Position numbers and translations under genes: made by a program. The notes under the pieces were generated by a model that did no database searches, was not told where the DNA came from, and saw only the letters and a program-made list of their open reading frames with translations. A stretch of 64,000 nt of DNA from an uncultured Alphaproteobacteria bacterium (GTDB taxonomy: Bacteria > Pseudomonadota > Alphaproteobacteria > SP197), in contig CALSLK010000013.1 in the NCBI GenBank assembly GCA_943787175.1, positions 1 to 64,000 of the forward strand. The letters are read 5' to 3'. Numbering within the stretch: the first letter of the stretch is position 1; the number at the start of each line of letters is the position of its first letter. Below, piece by piece: positions 8,658 to 17,231 of this stretch.

Positions 8658-9824
8658 TCAATAGGATTTTGGCAGTCCAAGGACCGTTTCTGCAAGGTAG
8701 CAAAGGATCATCTGCGCGCTGACCGGCGCCAGTTTTGGGATCATCGACTCTCGCAGTAGACGCTCAACGTGATACTCACGCGCATACCCCATGCCACCAT
8801 GGGTCGTAACGGCCCGTGTGGCGGCCAGATGCGCCGCTTCGGCGGCCAGATATTTGGCCGCATTTGCCTCTGCTCCGCAGGGTTTTTCTTCGTCGTAGAG
8901 CCAGCCAGCCTCGCGAACCATGAGTTCGGCAGCATGAAGTTCGATCCAGCTTTCCGCCAGGGGATGCTGAATGGCCTGGTTCTGGCCGATCAGGCGATCA
9001 AACACGACCCTCTCTCCGGCATAGGCGGTTGCGCGGCGTAGCGCATCCTGACCCAGCCCCACCGCTTCGGCGGCAATCAGGATGCGTTCTGGGTTGAGGC
9101 TGTGAAGCAGGTATTTGAATCCCTGACCTTCCTCGCCGATGAGATGCTCCTTTGGAACAGGTAACGCATCGATGAAGACCGCATTTGAATCAACAGCGGC
9201 ACGGCCCATCTTGTCGATCTCTTGGACTTCGACGTAACGGCGGTCCAGGTCCGTGTAGAACAAAGACAAGCCGTCCGTGCGCCTCTTGCACTGGTCTGCC
9301 GGCGTGGTGCGGGCAAGCAGCATGATTTTGTCGGCTTTTTGCGCTGTCGAAGTCCAGATCTTGCTGCCATGGACCAGATAACCCTGCGCCGTGCGTTCTG
9401 CGCGGGTTGTGATGCGCCCGGTGTCGAGGCCCGCGCCAGCTTCCGTGACGCCGAAACAACAGCGTTGTTTACCTTCAATCAGGGGCGGCAGCCATGCTCT
9501 GCGCTGCTCCTCGTTGCCAAAAACAACGATGGCGTGGGGTCCGAAGATATTGATGTGAATGGATGAGGCTGCAGAGATACCGCCGCCGCCCTTGGCCACA
9601 GTCTGCATCATCAATGCCGCTTCGGATATTCCAAGACCTGCACCACCCAGTTCTTCAGGCATCGCAATGCCAAGCCAGCCACCGTCGACCATCGCCTGGT
9701 AAAAGGCATCTGGGAAAGACGCCTCACGGTCACACGCCAGCCAATAGGCGTCGTCAAACTGCTTCGTGATATTTGCAACGGCCTCTACCAGAGCCAGCTG
9801 ATCGTTGGTGAGGGCAAAATCCAT
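8658..9824 (-). CDS. Acyl-CoA dehydrogenase
   Basis: A 388-residue FAD-dependent acyl-CoA dehydrogenase with the three-part fold: helical N-terminal domain (MDFALTNDQLALVEAV), middle beta domain containing FGVTEAGAGLDTGRI, and C-terminal helical domain with GGMGYAREYHVERLLRES near the end. Members oxidise acyl-CoAs to 2-enoyl-CoAs and pass electrons to ETF. The start is one base after the stop of the CoA ligase gene, a strong sign of an operon. A ligase-dehydrogenase-hydratase trio would activate and dehydrogenate a carboxylic acid; chain length is not evident. Confidence 0.92.
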   Translation of the reverse strand: MDFALTNDQLALVEAVANITKQFDDAYWLACDREASFPDAFYQAMVDGGWLGIAMPEELGGAGLGISEAALMMQTVAKGGGGISAASSIHINIFGPHAIVVFGNEEQRRAWLPPLIEGKQRCCFGVTEAGAGLDTGRITTRAERTAQGYLVHGSKIWTSTAQKADKIMLLARTTPADQCKRRTDGLSLFYTDLDRRYVEVQEIDKMGRAAVDSNAVFIDALPVPKEHLIGEEGQGFKYLLHSLNPERILIAAEAVGLGQDALRRATAYAGERVVFDRLIGQNQAIQHPLAESWIELHAAELMVREAGWLYDEEKPCGAEANAAKYLAAEAAHLAATRAVTTHGGMGYAREYHVERLLRESMIPKLAPVSAQMILCYLAETVLGLPKSY

Positions 9825-9825
9825 G

Positions 9826-11436
9826 TTAGCGCTTCAGCTTGATCCCGGCGGCTTCGCGATCCCAGGCCGTTGGTGTGATTCCAACGTCCCGCAGATCAAA
9901 CTTCTGAATCTTGCCGGTTGGTGTCTTAGGCAAGGCTTCGACAATGTCGATGTAACGGGGGACCATGAAATACGCCATGCGCGGCTCCAGAAATTCGATC
10001 AGGTCGACAGGGTCGAGAGTGCGGTCGGGTTTGGTCACGATCGTCGCCATGATTTCATCTTCGGTGAACTCGCTGGGAACCGGGAAGACGGCGCATTCCA
10101 CAATGTCGGGATGCAGGTTGATTTCGTTTTCCACCTCCATGGATGAGATGTTCTCTCCGCGCCTGCGAATTGAATCCTTCACGCGATCTGCGAAGTAATA
10201 ATTTCCCTTGTCATCACGCCACATGGCATCGCCGGAATGGAGCCACAGATTGCTCCAGGCTTTCTCCGTCCACTCGGGGTGGCGCCAGTATCCCGCCATC
10301 AACAGCCATGGTTCCCTGCCACGAATGACGAACTCGCCGACTGTTCCATTTGGCACCTCCTCATCGTTCTCATCGACGATACGGGCTTCGTAGTATTCAT
10401 CGAGAAGTTTGCCGCAGCTCTGCCAGTTGGGATCATCCCAGTCCATCCGGTGTGGCGAACAGGTTTCGGTCGAACCGTAAGTCGTCTTGATTCGCATATT
10501 GAAGCGTTTGCCGAAGTCGTGGACGTCCGGAAACATGGGAACGACCAGCGCGCGGTCGATGGAAGCCCCGGCATCTGATGATAGCTCGGGCTGACGTGCC
10601 AGGAAGTTGGCCATCGCACCCAGAAAGAAGGTTGTGGTAGCGTTGAAGCGTTTGGCGTCCTCCCAGAATCGTTCAACGCTGAAACGTTGCGTGACCACAG
10701 CAGTGCTGCCGGCAATCAGGGAGGCATAAACGCACGCCCATTGCCCCGCGATATGGAACAGAGGGAGGGGCGCGTAATAGACATCACCTGGCACCAGATC
10801 CAGCAGATCAACGCCGCCATGGGCATAGGTATAGGCATGAGCGTGGGTGATCATCACGCCTTTTGAGGGGCCGGTTGTGCCTGAAGTGTACATGACGGCC
10901 TTGATGTCGTGATGCGCAGGCAACGTTTCGCGTGGTGTATCAGGCGCATCGGTCAGCACCTTGAAATCAAGCTGCTCCATGTGGGCCAGGGCAGGGGGCC
11001 GCTCGCCCTGGTTGCCCGAGGGATCCAGAACGATCAGACGCTTGAGGTGCTCGAGCTCTCCCGCGACATCGGCAAGGCGGTCCAGAAAGGATGCCTCGAC
11101 GATCATCGTATCGGCCGCAGAGTCATTGATGACATGGACAAGCAGACTGCCGCGATAGGCCGTGTTGACGGGAACCTGGATGGCGCCGCGTTTGCCGATG
11201 CCCAGCCAAAGCAGGATAAACGGAACGATGTTGGGCAATAGAACCAGGAGTGTCTCGCCGGCCTCGATACCAAGTTGGTCGATTGCATTGGCAACGCGAT
11301 TGGAATCACGGTCGGCCTGGCCAAAGGTCAATTCGCCCTCATCAGAAACGATGAAGACGCTGTCTGGCATGGCGCTGGCACGCTTTGCCAGGACCTTACC
11401 CACACTTTGATCAGTTCGACGATCTGTCTGCGGCAT
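9826..11436 (-). CDS. Acyl-CoA synthetase, AMP-forming (CaiC-like)
   Basis: A 536-residue adenylate-forming ligase. The P-loop motif YTSGTTGPSKGVMITH lies near residue 185, TTYGSTE is the A5 motif, LHSGDAMWRDDKGNYYF holds the ribose-binding aspartate, and PTGKIQKFDLR near the C-terminus carries the catalytic lysine. Enzymes of this family couple a carboxylate to CoA through an acyl-AMP. The overall type resembles crotonobetaine/carnitine-CoA ligases, but I would not assign that substrate from sequence alone. It heads the run with the acyl-CoA dehydrogenase and PhyH genes and follows the terminator of the broken binding protein. Confidence 0.88.
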   Translation of the reverse strand: MPQTDRRTDQSVGKVLAKRASAMPDSVFIVSDEGELTFGQADRDSNRVANAIDQLGIEAGETLLVLLPNIVPFILLWLGIGKRGAIQVPVNTAYRGSLLVHVINDSAADTMIVEASFLDRLADVAGELEHLKRLIVLDPSGNQGERPPALAHMEQLDFKVLTDAPDTPRETLPAHHDIKAVMYTSGTTGPSKGVMITHAHAYTYAHGGVDLLDLVPGDVYYAPLPLFHIAGQWACVYASLIAGSTAVVTQRFSVERFWEDAKRFNATTTFFLGAMANFLARQPELSSDAGASIDRALVVPMFPDVHDFGKRFNMRIKTTYGSTETCSPHRMDWDDPNWQSCGKLLDEYYEARIVDENDEEVPNGTVGEFVIRGREPWLLMAGYWRHPEWTEKAWSNLWLHSGDAMWRDDKGNYYFADRVKDSIRRRGENISSMEVENEINLHPDIVECAVFPVPSEFTEDEIMATIVTKPDRTLDPVDLIEFLEPRMAYFMVPRYIDIVEALPKTPTGKIQKFDLRDVGITPTAWDREAAGIKLKR

Positions 11437-11490
11437 CGGGAACCCCGTAATGGATTGGGCCCGAGAATAGGCGTCGTGTCAGGCTGTGCA

Positions 11491-11525
11491 AACAGAAACG
11501 GGCCGATGCTGATGCATCGACCCGT
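11491..11525 (-). terminator. Rho-independent terminator after the second binding-protein gene
   Basis: On the minus strand a 12-bp stem (ACGGGTCGATGC pairing with GCATCGGCCCGT, one G-U) with a four-base loop is followed by TTTCTGTTT. It lies 24 bases after the stop at 11550. The hairpin closely resembles the terminator at 15138-15172 after the paralogous gene. Confidence 0.8.
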
Positions 11526-11549
11526 TCCCCTAACCAGATTTTGCCTAGC

Positions 11550-12716
11550 TTAGAAGCCCGCTTTGATCTCGTCAAAGAGGTTGATGTACTTCTCGCGTAC
11601 ATCAGGCTCGATCTCACCGAAGAAACGGCTGGTTGCCATCATCGTCATCGGATCGGTAATGCCCAGATCAGCAAGGACGGCGGGATCAACCAGATCGAAG
11701 GCTTTGGCGTTGGAACTGCCATAACCATAGAGTTCGATCAGGTTTTTACCTGATTCAGGAGAAATCCATGCGTCCATGAACTCGTAGGCCTTGTCGCGAT
11801 CGCCATGCCCGCTGTTCAGCAGAACCAGGCCACACACCCATGTCCAGATGCCTTCCTTTGGCGTCATGTAGGTGACGTTGACGCCCTGATTCTTCAACTC
11901 GACCACGGCGCTGTTCCAGGCGTAGGAGGCAACCAGTTCACCCGATGCCAGCGCCTGTTCAACACTGCTCTGGTCGGTCCAGTAGAAGCGCAGGATTTCA
12001 CGCTGCTTGCGCAGAAGGACGGTTGCTTCTTCCAGCTCTTCATCGGTCATGTTGAAGGGGTCTTCAGCGCCGATGACCGAGCCAACGACCGCCATCACAC
12101 CATCAACCGAATCAAAGATGCCCAGACGGCCGGCATATTTTTCATCAAACAGGATCGACCAGGACTCGTTCTTTTCCGTCGCTGTATCGACATATTCCGG
12201 CGCGAGGTCGGGGCGGAAGAGAACCGATGAGTTGCCCCAATCGGCGGGAACGAACCAATCCTGGCCACTTTCATCCTGGCTGCCTGGAAGGGTCTTCAGG
12301 CTTGGGAAGACGTTCTCCCAGTTTGAAAGGCGCGAGGTGTCGATCGGGTCGAGAATACCCGCATCACGCCAGCGGCGCGTGCTATAGGTGCAGGGGTGCG
12401 CCAAATCGGCTGTGAAACCCGACCGCAGTTTCTGCAATGCCTCTTCTTCTTCGCCGAAAAGAGCGAACGCAGGCGACGCCTGATATTTGTCGATATAGGA
12501 CGTGTGGAACTCGGGAAGTTCGTAACCGCCCCAGTCGAAGACAAACAAATCATCATCAATGGGATATTCCGACTGTGCCAATGCGCCACTTGGTGAAAAT
12601 GTCATTGATGCCATGCCGACGCCAACGGATGCCAGAACCTTGGTGGTATCACGACGCGAAAGCTCACCATTGGCGAGACGCTCGCGGAACTCCTATACGT
12701 TCATTGTCTTTGCCAT
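11550..12716 (-). pseudogene. PotD-like solute-binding protein with an amber codon in the signal peptide
   Basis: A PotD-like binding protein that would be 388 residues from the ATG at 12716. Codon 8 is TAG (12693-12695), where the paralogue at 15197-16342 has a glutamine in IQEFRSRL; the change is CAG to TAG. The frame is otherwise open, with a twin-arginine motif (ELSRRDTTKVLAS) after the stop, DWGNSSVLFRPDLAPEY, LVASYAWNSAVVEL and EKYINLFDEIKAGF. Starting at a later Met (12614) would lose the export signal. So either the gene is dead, or a start after the stop or an amber suppressor is used. An IS element ends 55 bases upstream of the start. Confidence 0.8.
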
Positions 12717-12770
12717 AACGCAGATATCCTCCCAGAAATTGCGATGAAACTGTTGTTTGCGTGAACAGAC

Positions 12771-12785
12771 TAGAGCGTCGTGCGT
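12771..12785 (+). repeat. IS630-family left terminal inverted repeat
   Basis: TAGAGCGTCGTGCGT matches the reverse complement of 15040-15054 over all 15 bases. It begins 55 bases upstream of the start codon of the amber-carrying binding-protein gene. Confidence 0.85.
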
Positions 12786-12856
12786 GAAAAAGGAATTGAA
12801 TAGCCCCTAGATTGCTAGACGCCTTCTTTCCTAATTTTGAGGCTAAGGAGGCCATC

Positions 12857-13129
12857 ATGGGCAAGGTCAGTTTCAGCGACGATTTCAAACGGGATGCGGT
12901 ATTTCAGATCACCGAGCGGGGTTACCCGGTTGCGGAAGTATCGAAGCGCCTTGGTGTGAGCCAGCATTCGCTCTACGCCTGGAAGAGGAAGTTCTTGAAG
13001 GCTTCCGGATCTGGCGAGGATGATCAGGCTGTCGAGATCCGACGTCTGAAGAGAGAACTGGCCAGGGTCACCGAGGAGCGTGACATTCTAAAAAAAGCCA
13101 CCGCGTATTTCGCCAGGGATGCAAAGTGA
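12857..13129 (+). CDS. IS3-family transposase OrfA
   Basis: A 90-residue OrfA with the helix-turn-helix of IS3 transposases: KRDAVFQITERGYPVAEVSKRLGVS, then LYAWKRK, and a leucine-rich coiled coil (IRRLKRELARVTEERDILKKAT). The ATG at 12857 follows AAGGAGG at 12845-12851, better than the upstream ATG at 12812. Near the end, CTA AAA AAA G (13088-13097) offers a run of seven A residues where ribosomes can slip back one base into the orfB frame, giving the OrfAB transposase typical of the family. Confidence 0.92.
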   Translation: MGKVSFSDDFKRDAVFQITERGYPVAEVSKRLGVSQHSLYAWKRKFLKASGSGEDDQAVEIRRLKRELARVTEERDILKKATAYFARDAK

Positions 13130-14001
13130 GATACGCGTTCGTCGTCGGGCATCGTTCGGTGTTTTCGGTTCGGGCGATGTGCCGCTGCCTGTGCATCCAT
13201 CCGAGCGGCTTCTACGCCTGGCTCAAGAACCCGCTGAGCAGAAGAGCGCGTGAAGACATACGCCAGACCGAGCTGGTCCGGGCGGCGTGGAAGGAGAGTG
13301 GCAAGGTCTATGGCTATCGCAAGCTCCATGATGACCTGCTGGACCAGGGCGAGACATGCTGCCCGAACCGCGTTGCACGGTTGGCCAGACTTGCCGGCAT
13401 CAAGGCGCGGATCGGCTACAGGCGCCGGCCTGGTACCTATGGTGGCAAGCCATCCGTGGTCGTCGACAACACACTGGACCGGCAGTTCGATGTGGAAGCA
13501 CCAGACAGGGTCTGGGTGACAGACATCACCTATATCAGGACGCTGGAAGGCTTCTCCTATCTGGCCGTCGTGATCGATCTCTACGCGCGTCGCGTCGTCG
13601 GTTGGTCCATGCAGAGCCGTCAGACGACAGACGTTGTCTTGCAGGCATTGCTCATGGCGGTGTGGCGTAGAAAGCCGAAGAGCAAGGTGCTCATCCACTC
13701 AGACCAGGGCTCCCAGTTCACCAGCATGGACTGGGCGTCATTCCTGAAGCATCACAATCTGGAACACTCGATGAGCCGGCGTGGAAACTGCCACGACAAT
13801 GCCGTGGCCGAGAGCTTCTTCAACCTGCTCAAACGCGAACGGATACGGCGCAGAACCTACAAAACCCGAGCCGAGGCCAGGCAGGATGTGTTCGATTACA
13901 TCGAGATGTTCTACAACCCAAAGCGCAAGCACGTAAGGAACGGGATGTTGTCACCCGTCGAGTTCGAACGGCAGCAGAAAATGAAAACCCGGGGCGTCTA
14001 G
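13126..14001 (+). CDS. IS3-family transposase OrfB (DDE catalytic subunit)
   Basis: A 291-residue integrase-like protein in the -1 frame relative to orfA, with GTG overlapping the orfA stop (GTGA). It has the HTH_21-like region (GFYAWLKN, VYGYRKLHDDL) and the DDE triad: Asp in WVTDITYI, Asp in HSDQGSQFTS, and Glu in NAVAESFFNLLKRE, with K seven residues after the Glu. No stop or frameshift is visible, so the element may still be active. It is expected mainly as a fusion with OrfA through programmed frameshifting. Confidence 0.93.
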   Translation: MRYAFVVGHRSVFSVRAMCRCLCIHPSGFYAWLKNPLSRRAREDIRQTELVRAAWKESGKVYGYRKLHDDLLDQGETCCPNRVARLARLAGIKARIGYRRRPGTYGGKPSVVVDNTLDRQFDVEAPDRVWVTDITYIRTLEGFSYLAVVIDLYARRVVGWSMQSRQTTDVVLQALLMAVWRRKPKSKVLIHSDQGSQFTSMDWASFLKHHNLEHSMSRRGNCHDNAVAESFFNLLKRERIRRRTYKTRAEARQDVFDYIEMFYNPKRKHVRNGMLSPVEFERQQKMKTRGV

Positions 14002-14077
14002 AAAACTCGGGGCTATTCAAATCGAGGGGGATTCCATTTGGGAACGAACGGTGATTCTCTGAGACAGGAGGTGTCTC

Positions 14078-15039
14078 ATGGGAAAGCCCTTATCGAATGA
14101 TCTTCGTTTACGGATGGTACGCGGCGTTGCGTCTGGGAAGTCCCGTCGTGCGGTTGCGGCGCAGTTTGAGGTTGCGCCCTCGACGGCGGTTCGCGTTCAG
14201 GCGCGCTATGGTGCGACGGGTTCTGTGGAGCCTGCGCCCTTGGGCCGTCCGAAGGGTTCAGGCAAGCTTGCTGCCTATCGGGAGGCTTTGATCGAGCAGG
14301 TGAAGGCCCAGCCCGACATCACAATGCCCGAGCTTGTGGCCTGGCTGGAGGCTGAGCACGGGGGTGGCGGTGGACCCGTCGAACTTGTCGCGTCTTCTGT
14401 GCCGGGCGGGCTACAGCTTCAAAAAAAACGCTGCTGGCCGCGGAGAAAGAGCGCTCTGACGTAAAGGCGGCACGCCGGGCATGGGTCCACCAGCGTCAGC
14501 CTCTGATGCGCGATGAGCCCGCAAGGCTCGTCTTCATCGATGAGACCAGCGTCAAGACCAACATGACGCCCCTGCGCGGGCGGTGCCCGCGCGGAGAGCG
14601 GCTCGTCACGGTCGATGCGCCCTTCGGCAAGTGGCAGACCCAGACCTTCATCGCGGGCCTGCGCTGCGATGCACTCATTGCCCCCTGGATCGTCGAGGGC
14701 GCCATGGATGGCGCGGCATTCGAGGTCTACATCGCCACCCAGCTCGCGCCCGCCCTGAGGCCCGGCGACATCGTCATCCTCGACAACCTCAACGTCCACA
14801 AAAGCGCCGCTGCCGCAAAGGCCCTGGCCCAGCAGGGATCATGGTTACTGTTCCTGCCCAAATACTCACCAGACCTCAATCCCATCGAGATGGCCTTCGC
14901 CAAGCTCAAGACCCTGCTCAGAAAGGCCAAGGCAAGAACCTATGACGCGCTGTGGCGCGCCGCAGGCGACATCTGCGACCTCTTCGAACCACAGGAATGT
15001 TGGAACTATCTCAAACACGCAGGATACGTTGCAAACTAA
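14078..15039 (+). pseudogene. IS630-family transposase with two frame breaks
   Basis: The N-terminal part (14078-14464) has the paired helix-turn-helix of IS630 transposases (SNDLRLRMVRGVASGKSRRA, APLGRPKGSGK). The DDE part (14506-15039) has FIDETSVKTNM, ILDNLNVHKS and LPKYSPDLNPIEMAFAKLK, giving D, D and E. Between them the family sequence appears in a third frame (VDPSNLSRLLCRAGYSFKK), so two +1 shifts are needed: one at five G at 14360-14364, one at eight A at 14421-14428. The A run could be a programmed slip site; the G run looks like a real or artefactual insertion. AGGAGG precedes the ATG. Confidence 0.85.
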
Positions 15040-15054
15040 ACGCACGACGCTCTA
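15040..15054 (-). repeat. IS630-family right terminal inverted repeat
   Basis: ACGCACGACGCTCTA starts directly after the transposase stop and is the exact reverse complement of 12771-12785. Host sequence resumes with GCCTCAG. Confidence 0.85.
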
Positions 15055-15137
15055 GCCTCAGATATTCCAAGACCCAACTTGTTATTTCACCGGGTTTTGC
15101 ACTCGCTCTTGTCTTCCCGGTCAACATCGATAGGCGG

Positions 15138-15172
15138 GAAAAAGAAACGGGCCGATGCATTGCACCGGCCCG
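15138..15172 (-). terminator. Rho-independent terminator after the third binding-protein gene
   Basis: On the minus strand a 12-bp stem (CGGGCCGGTGCA with TGCATCGGCCCG, one G-U pair, one-base gap in the middle) is followed by TTTCTTTTT. It begins 25 bases after the stop at 15197 and is close in sequence to the terminator at 11491-11525. Confidence 0.85.
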
Positions 15173-15196
15173 CATACTTGATCTTAGAGAACTCTC

Positions 15197-16342
15197 TTAG
15201 AAACCAGCTTTGATCTCGTCGAACAACGCAATGTACTTCTCGCGTGTCGCTGGCGGGATCTCGCGGAAGTAACGCGCATCGGCCATGAAGGCGTCAGGGT
15301 CCGAAAATCCAAGGTCAGCCTTGGTTTCATCGCTCACCAGGTCGAAGGACTTCCTGTTGGAGTAACCATAACCGTAGTTCTCCATGATCCAGGCACCAAC
15401 GGCCGGGTCAAGAGCGGCATTGAGGAAGTCATAAGCCTTGTCCTCATCACCATCACCGGTCGTGATCAGAACCTGTCCGCAGACCCAGGTGTAGATGCCT
15501 TCCTTGGGGTTCATGTATTCCACAGGAATGCCCTGTTCCTTCAGCGGCTTGATGGCGCTGTTCCAGGCATAGGAAGCGACCAGTTCGCCGGTGGCCAGAG
15601 CCTGTTCAACCGTGCTTTGATCGGTCCAGTAGAAGCGCATGAGTTCGCGTTGCTTGCGCATCAGAATGGTTGCTTCTTCCATCTCCACATCGGTCATGTC
15701 GAAAGGATTCTCAGCGCCGATATAGGCTCCGACCACACCGAATACGCCGTCGACTGAGTCAAAGATGCCCAAGCGGTTGGCATACTTTTCGTCGAACAGA
15801 ATGCCCCATGAGTTGTTCTCACCCACGTATTCGGGTGCAAGATCGGTGCGGAACAGAACAGAGCTGTTGCCCCAGTCAAGCGGCAGGAAGTAGTTCTCGC
15901 CATTCTGGTGACTGCCCTCCAGGTTCTTCAGGCTGTCGAAGATGTTGTCCCATTCTGCCAGACGGGATGTGTCAATCGGCTTGAGCAGTCCGCCATCGTA
16001 CCAACGGCCCAGGCTGTACGTGCAGGGTGCCGCGATATCGACGGGAAAGCCCTGGCGCATCTTCTGAAACGCCTCTTCCTCTTCGCCGAACAGGGTGTAG
16101 TTGGGGCTGGTGCCGTACTGTTCGGTGTATTTGGGGTGGAGTTCGGGGATGTCGTAACCTGACCATGTGAAAACGGTCAGATCTTCATCAACAGCGTTTT
16201 CTGCTCGGGCACCGTTTGGGCCGAAGTGCATGGCAACGGTGCCGACGCCGACGGACGCGAGAACCTTGTGCATATCGCGACGGGTGATGTCCCTGTTCGA
16301 CAGGCGCGAACGGAACTCCTGAATATCCATGATCTTGCTCAT
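15197..16342 (-). CDS. PotD-like extracellular solute-binding protein (orphan)
   Basis: A 381-residue periplasmic binding protein of the PotD type. It opens MSKIMDIQEFRSRL followed by a twin-arginine-like DITRRDMHKVLASVG and a likely cleavage after GARA. Shared family segments are FTWSGYDIPEL, DWGNSSVLFRTDLAPEY, LVASYAWNSAI, PKEGIYTWVCG and EKYIALFDEIKAGF. It is a close paralogue of the amber-carrying gene at 11550-12716 and a more distant one of 4815-5936; the similar terminators point to a past tandem duplication. It has no permease of its own nearby except the importer at 17.2-21.1 kb. The ligand is unknown. Confidence 0.9.
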   Translation of the reverse strand: MSKIMDIQEFRSRLSNRDITRRDMHKVLASVGVGTVAMHFGPNGARAENAVDEDLTVFTWSGYDIPELHPKYTEQYGTSPNYTLFGEEEEAFQKMRQGFPVDIAAPCTYSLGRWYDGGLLKPIDTSRLAEWDNIFDSLKNLEGSHQNGENYFLPLDWGNSSVLFRTDLAPEYVGENNSWGILFDEKYANRLGIFDSVDGVFGVVGAYIGAENPFDMTDVEMEEATILMRKQRELMRFYWTDQSTVEQALATGELVASYAWNSAIKPLKEQGIPVEYMNPKEGIYTWVCGQVLITTGDGDEDKAYDFLNAALDPAVGAWIMENYGYGYSNRKSFDLVSDETKADLGFSDPDAFMADARYFREIPPATREKYIALFDEIKAGF

Positions 16343-16528
16343 AATCTCTCCCTCTGCCCGGCCCTGACAGCCAGTCCGGATTGCTGATTGAGAAAGAGTG
16401 TCGTGTTTTCAGCTCCCTGTCACGGAAGAGTTGTCAGACAGAAGCACAAATACGGGTCGTATTGCAGGGTATCGAATTTCGCTTTGCCCACGAAGAGAGG
16501 CAAGAGATGTTTGCTGGATCAAAAAAAC

Positions 16529-17191
16529 TTAGCGTTTCATCGTTTTGCGAAATCCAGCAATTTCATCCATCAATGCCTTGATAAGCTCACCGCATTTCGG
16601 GCGCGCCATGACACGTTCAAACAACGCCTTGCTTGCAGGCATATCGTCCAGGAGGTCTGCAGGTTTCCGGAAGCCATAGGCAGCCCATGTCGCAAGATGA
16701 AGATCGAGCAGGCTGAACCGCTCGCCTAGTTGATAGGGCCCGTTTGCCGCAAGCTGATTTTCAATTACCTGCCAGCGTTCGCGAACCATGGCTTCAGACT
16801 GTGCCGCAACTGCAGACGTATCTTCATCGCGCAAGGCATAGCGCCGTGCGTAATAAGTGCGCTTGAAAGAGGGCTGCACGTCGTTGGTGAAATAGAACAG
16901 TCGGCTCAGAAATACGCCGCGCAACGGCTCATCGACTGACGGAGCAAGATCGGTCAGGCCATGACGGTCGGCCAGGTACAACATGATGGCGGCTGCCTCA
17001 TGCAGAACGTCACCTTCCGGGGTGGCTAGTGCGGGAACATAACCAGCGGGATTGAGCTTCAGAAAGGCTTCAGCTCTGTGCTCCTGCTTGGTGATGTCTA
17101 TCTTGCGTAAATCATAGGCAAGGTTGCCTTCCTCCAGAACCAATTGCGGTCCAAGGGACCGCGTAACACCGCCACCATAAAGGATGTACAT
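16529..17191 (-). CDS. Glutathione S-transferase family protein
   Basis: A 220-residue GST. I place the start at the ATG at 17191 (MYILYGGG), because the longer open frame from 17278 would overlap the upstream permease gene. The thioredoxin-like half has LNPAGYVPALATPEGDVLHEAAAIMLYLADRH, the normal cis-proline and SNAIL/TRAIL-like (HEAAAI) positions, and the rest is helical. It follows the permease gene by 40 bases on the same strand and could be the last gene of the importer operon. The 186 bases from 16343 to 16528 beyond it contain no recognisable gene or hairpin. Confidence 0.85.
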   Translation of the reverse strand: MYILYGGGVTRSLGPQLVLEEGNLAYDLRKIDITKQEHRAEAFLKLNPAGYVPALATPEGDVLHEAAAIMLYLADRHGLTDLAPSVDEPLRGVFLSRLFYFTNDVQPSFKRTYYARRYALRDEDTSAVAAQSEAMVRERWQVIENQLAANGPYQLGERFSLLDLHLATWAAYGFRKPADLLDDMPASKALFERVMARPKCGELIKALMDEIAGFRKTMKR

Positions 17192-17231
17192 GCTTTGGCC
17201 GACCTCAGTTGCTTGTTGAGAAACGCAATGC

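Larger units (their letters stand above)
12797..14019 (+). mobile_element. IS3-family insertion sequence nested in the IS630 element
   Basis: A 1,223-bp element bounded by imperfect inverted repeats that begin TGAATAGCCCC and continue to CTAGACGCC, with about 4 mismatches in 27 bases. The ends are TG and CA as expected for IS3. The 3-base direct repeat AAT flanks it (12794-12796 and 14020-14022), so this is an intact, fairly recent insertion. It carries overlapping orfA and orfB. It landed about 25 bases inside the left end of the IS630 copy, so it is the younger of the two. Confidence 0.92.
12771..15054 (+). mobile_element. IS630-family insertion sequence, interrupted by an IS3-family element
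   Basis: The ends are inverted copies of TAGAGCGTCGTGCGT (12771-12785 and 15040-15054), and the outermost TA on each side fits the TA target duplication of IS630/Tc1-type elements. Without the nested IS3 element and its duplication, the IS630 copy is about 1,054 bp, a normal size. It carries a transposase reading frame at 14078-15039 with two apparent shifts. It lies between two paralogous minus-strand binding-protein genes and may separate the downstream one from its promoter. Confidence 0.85.
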
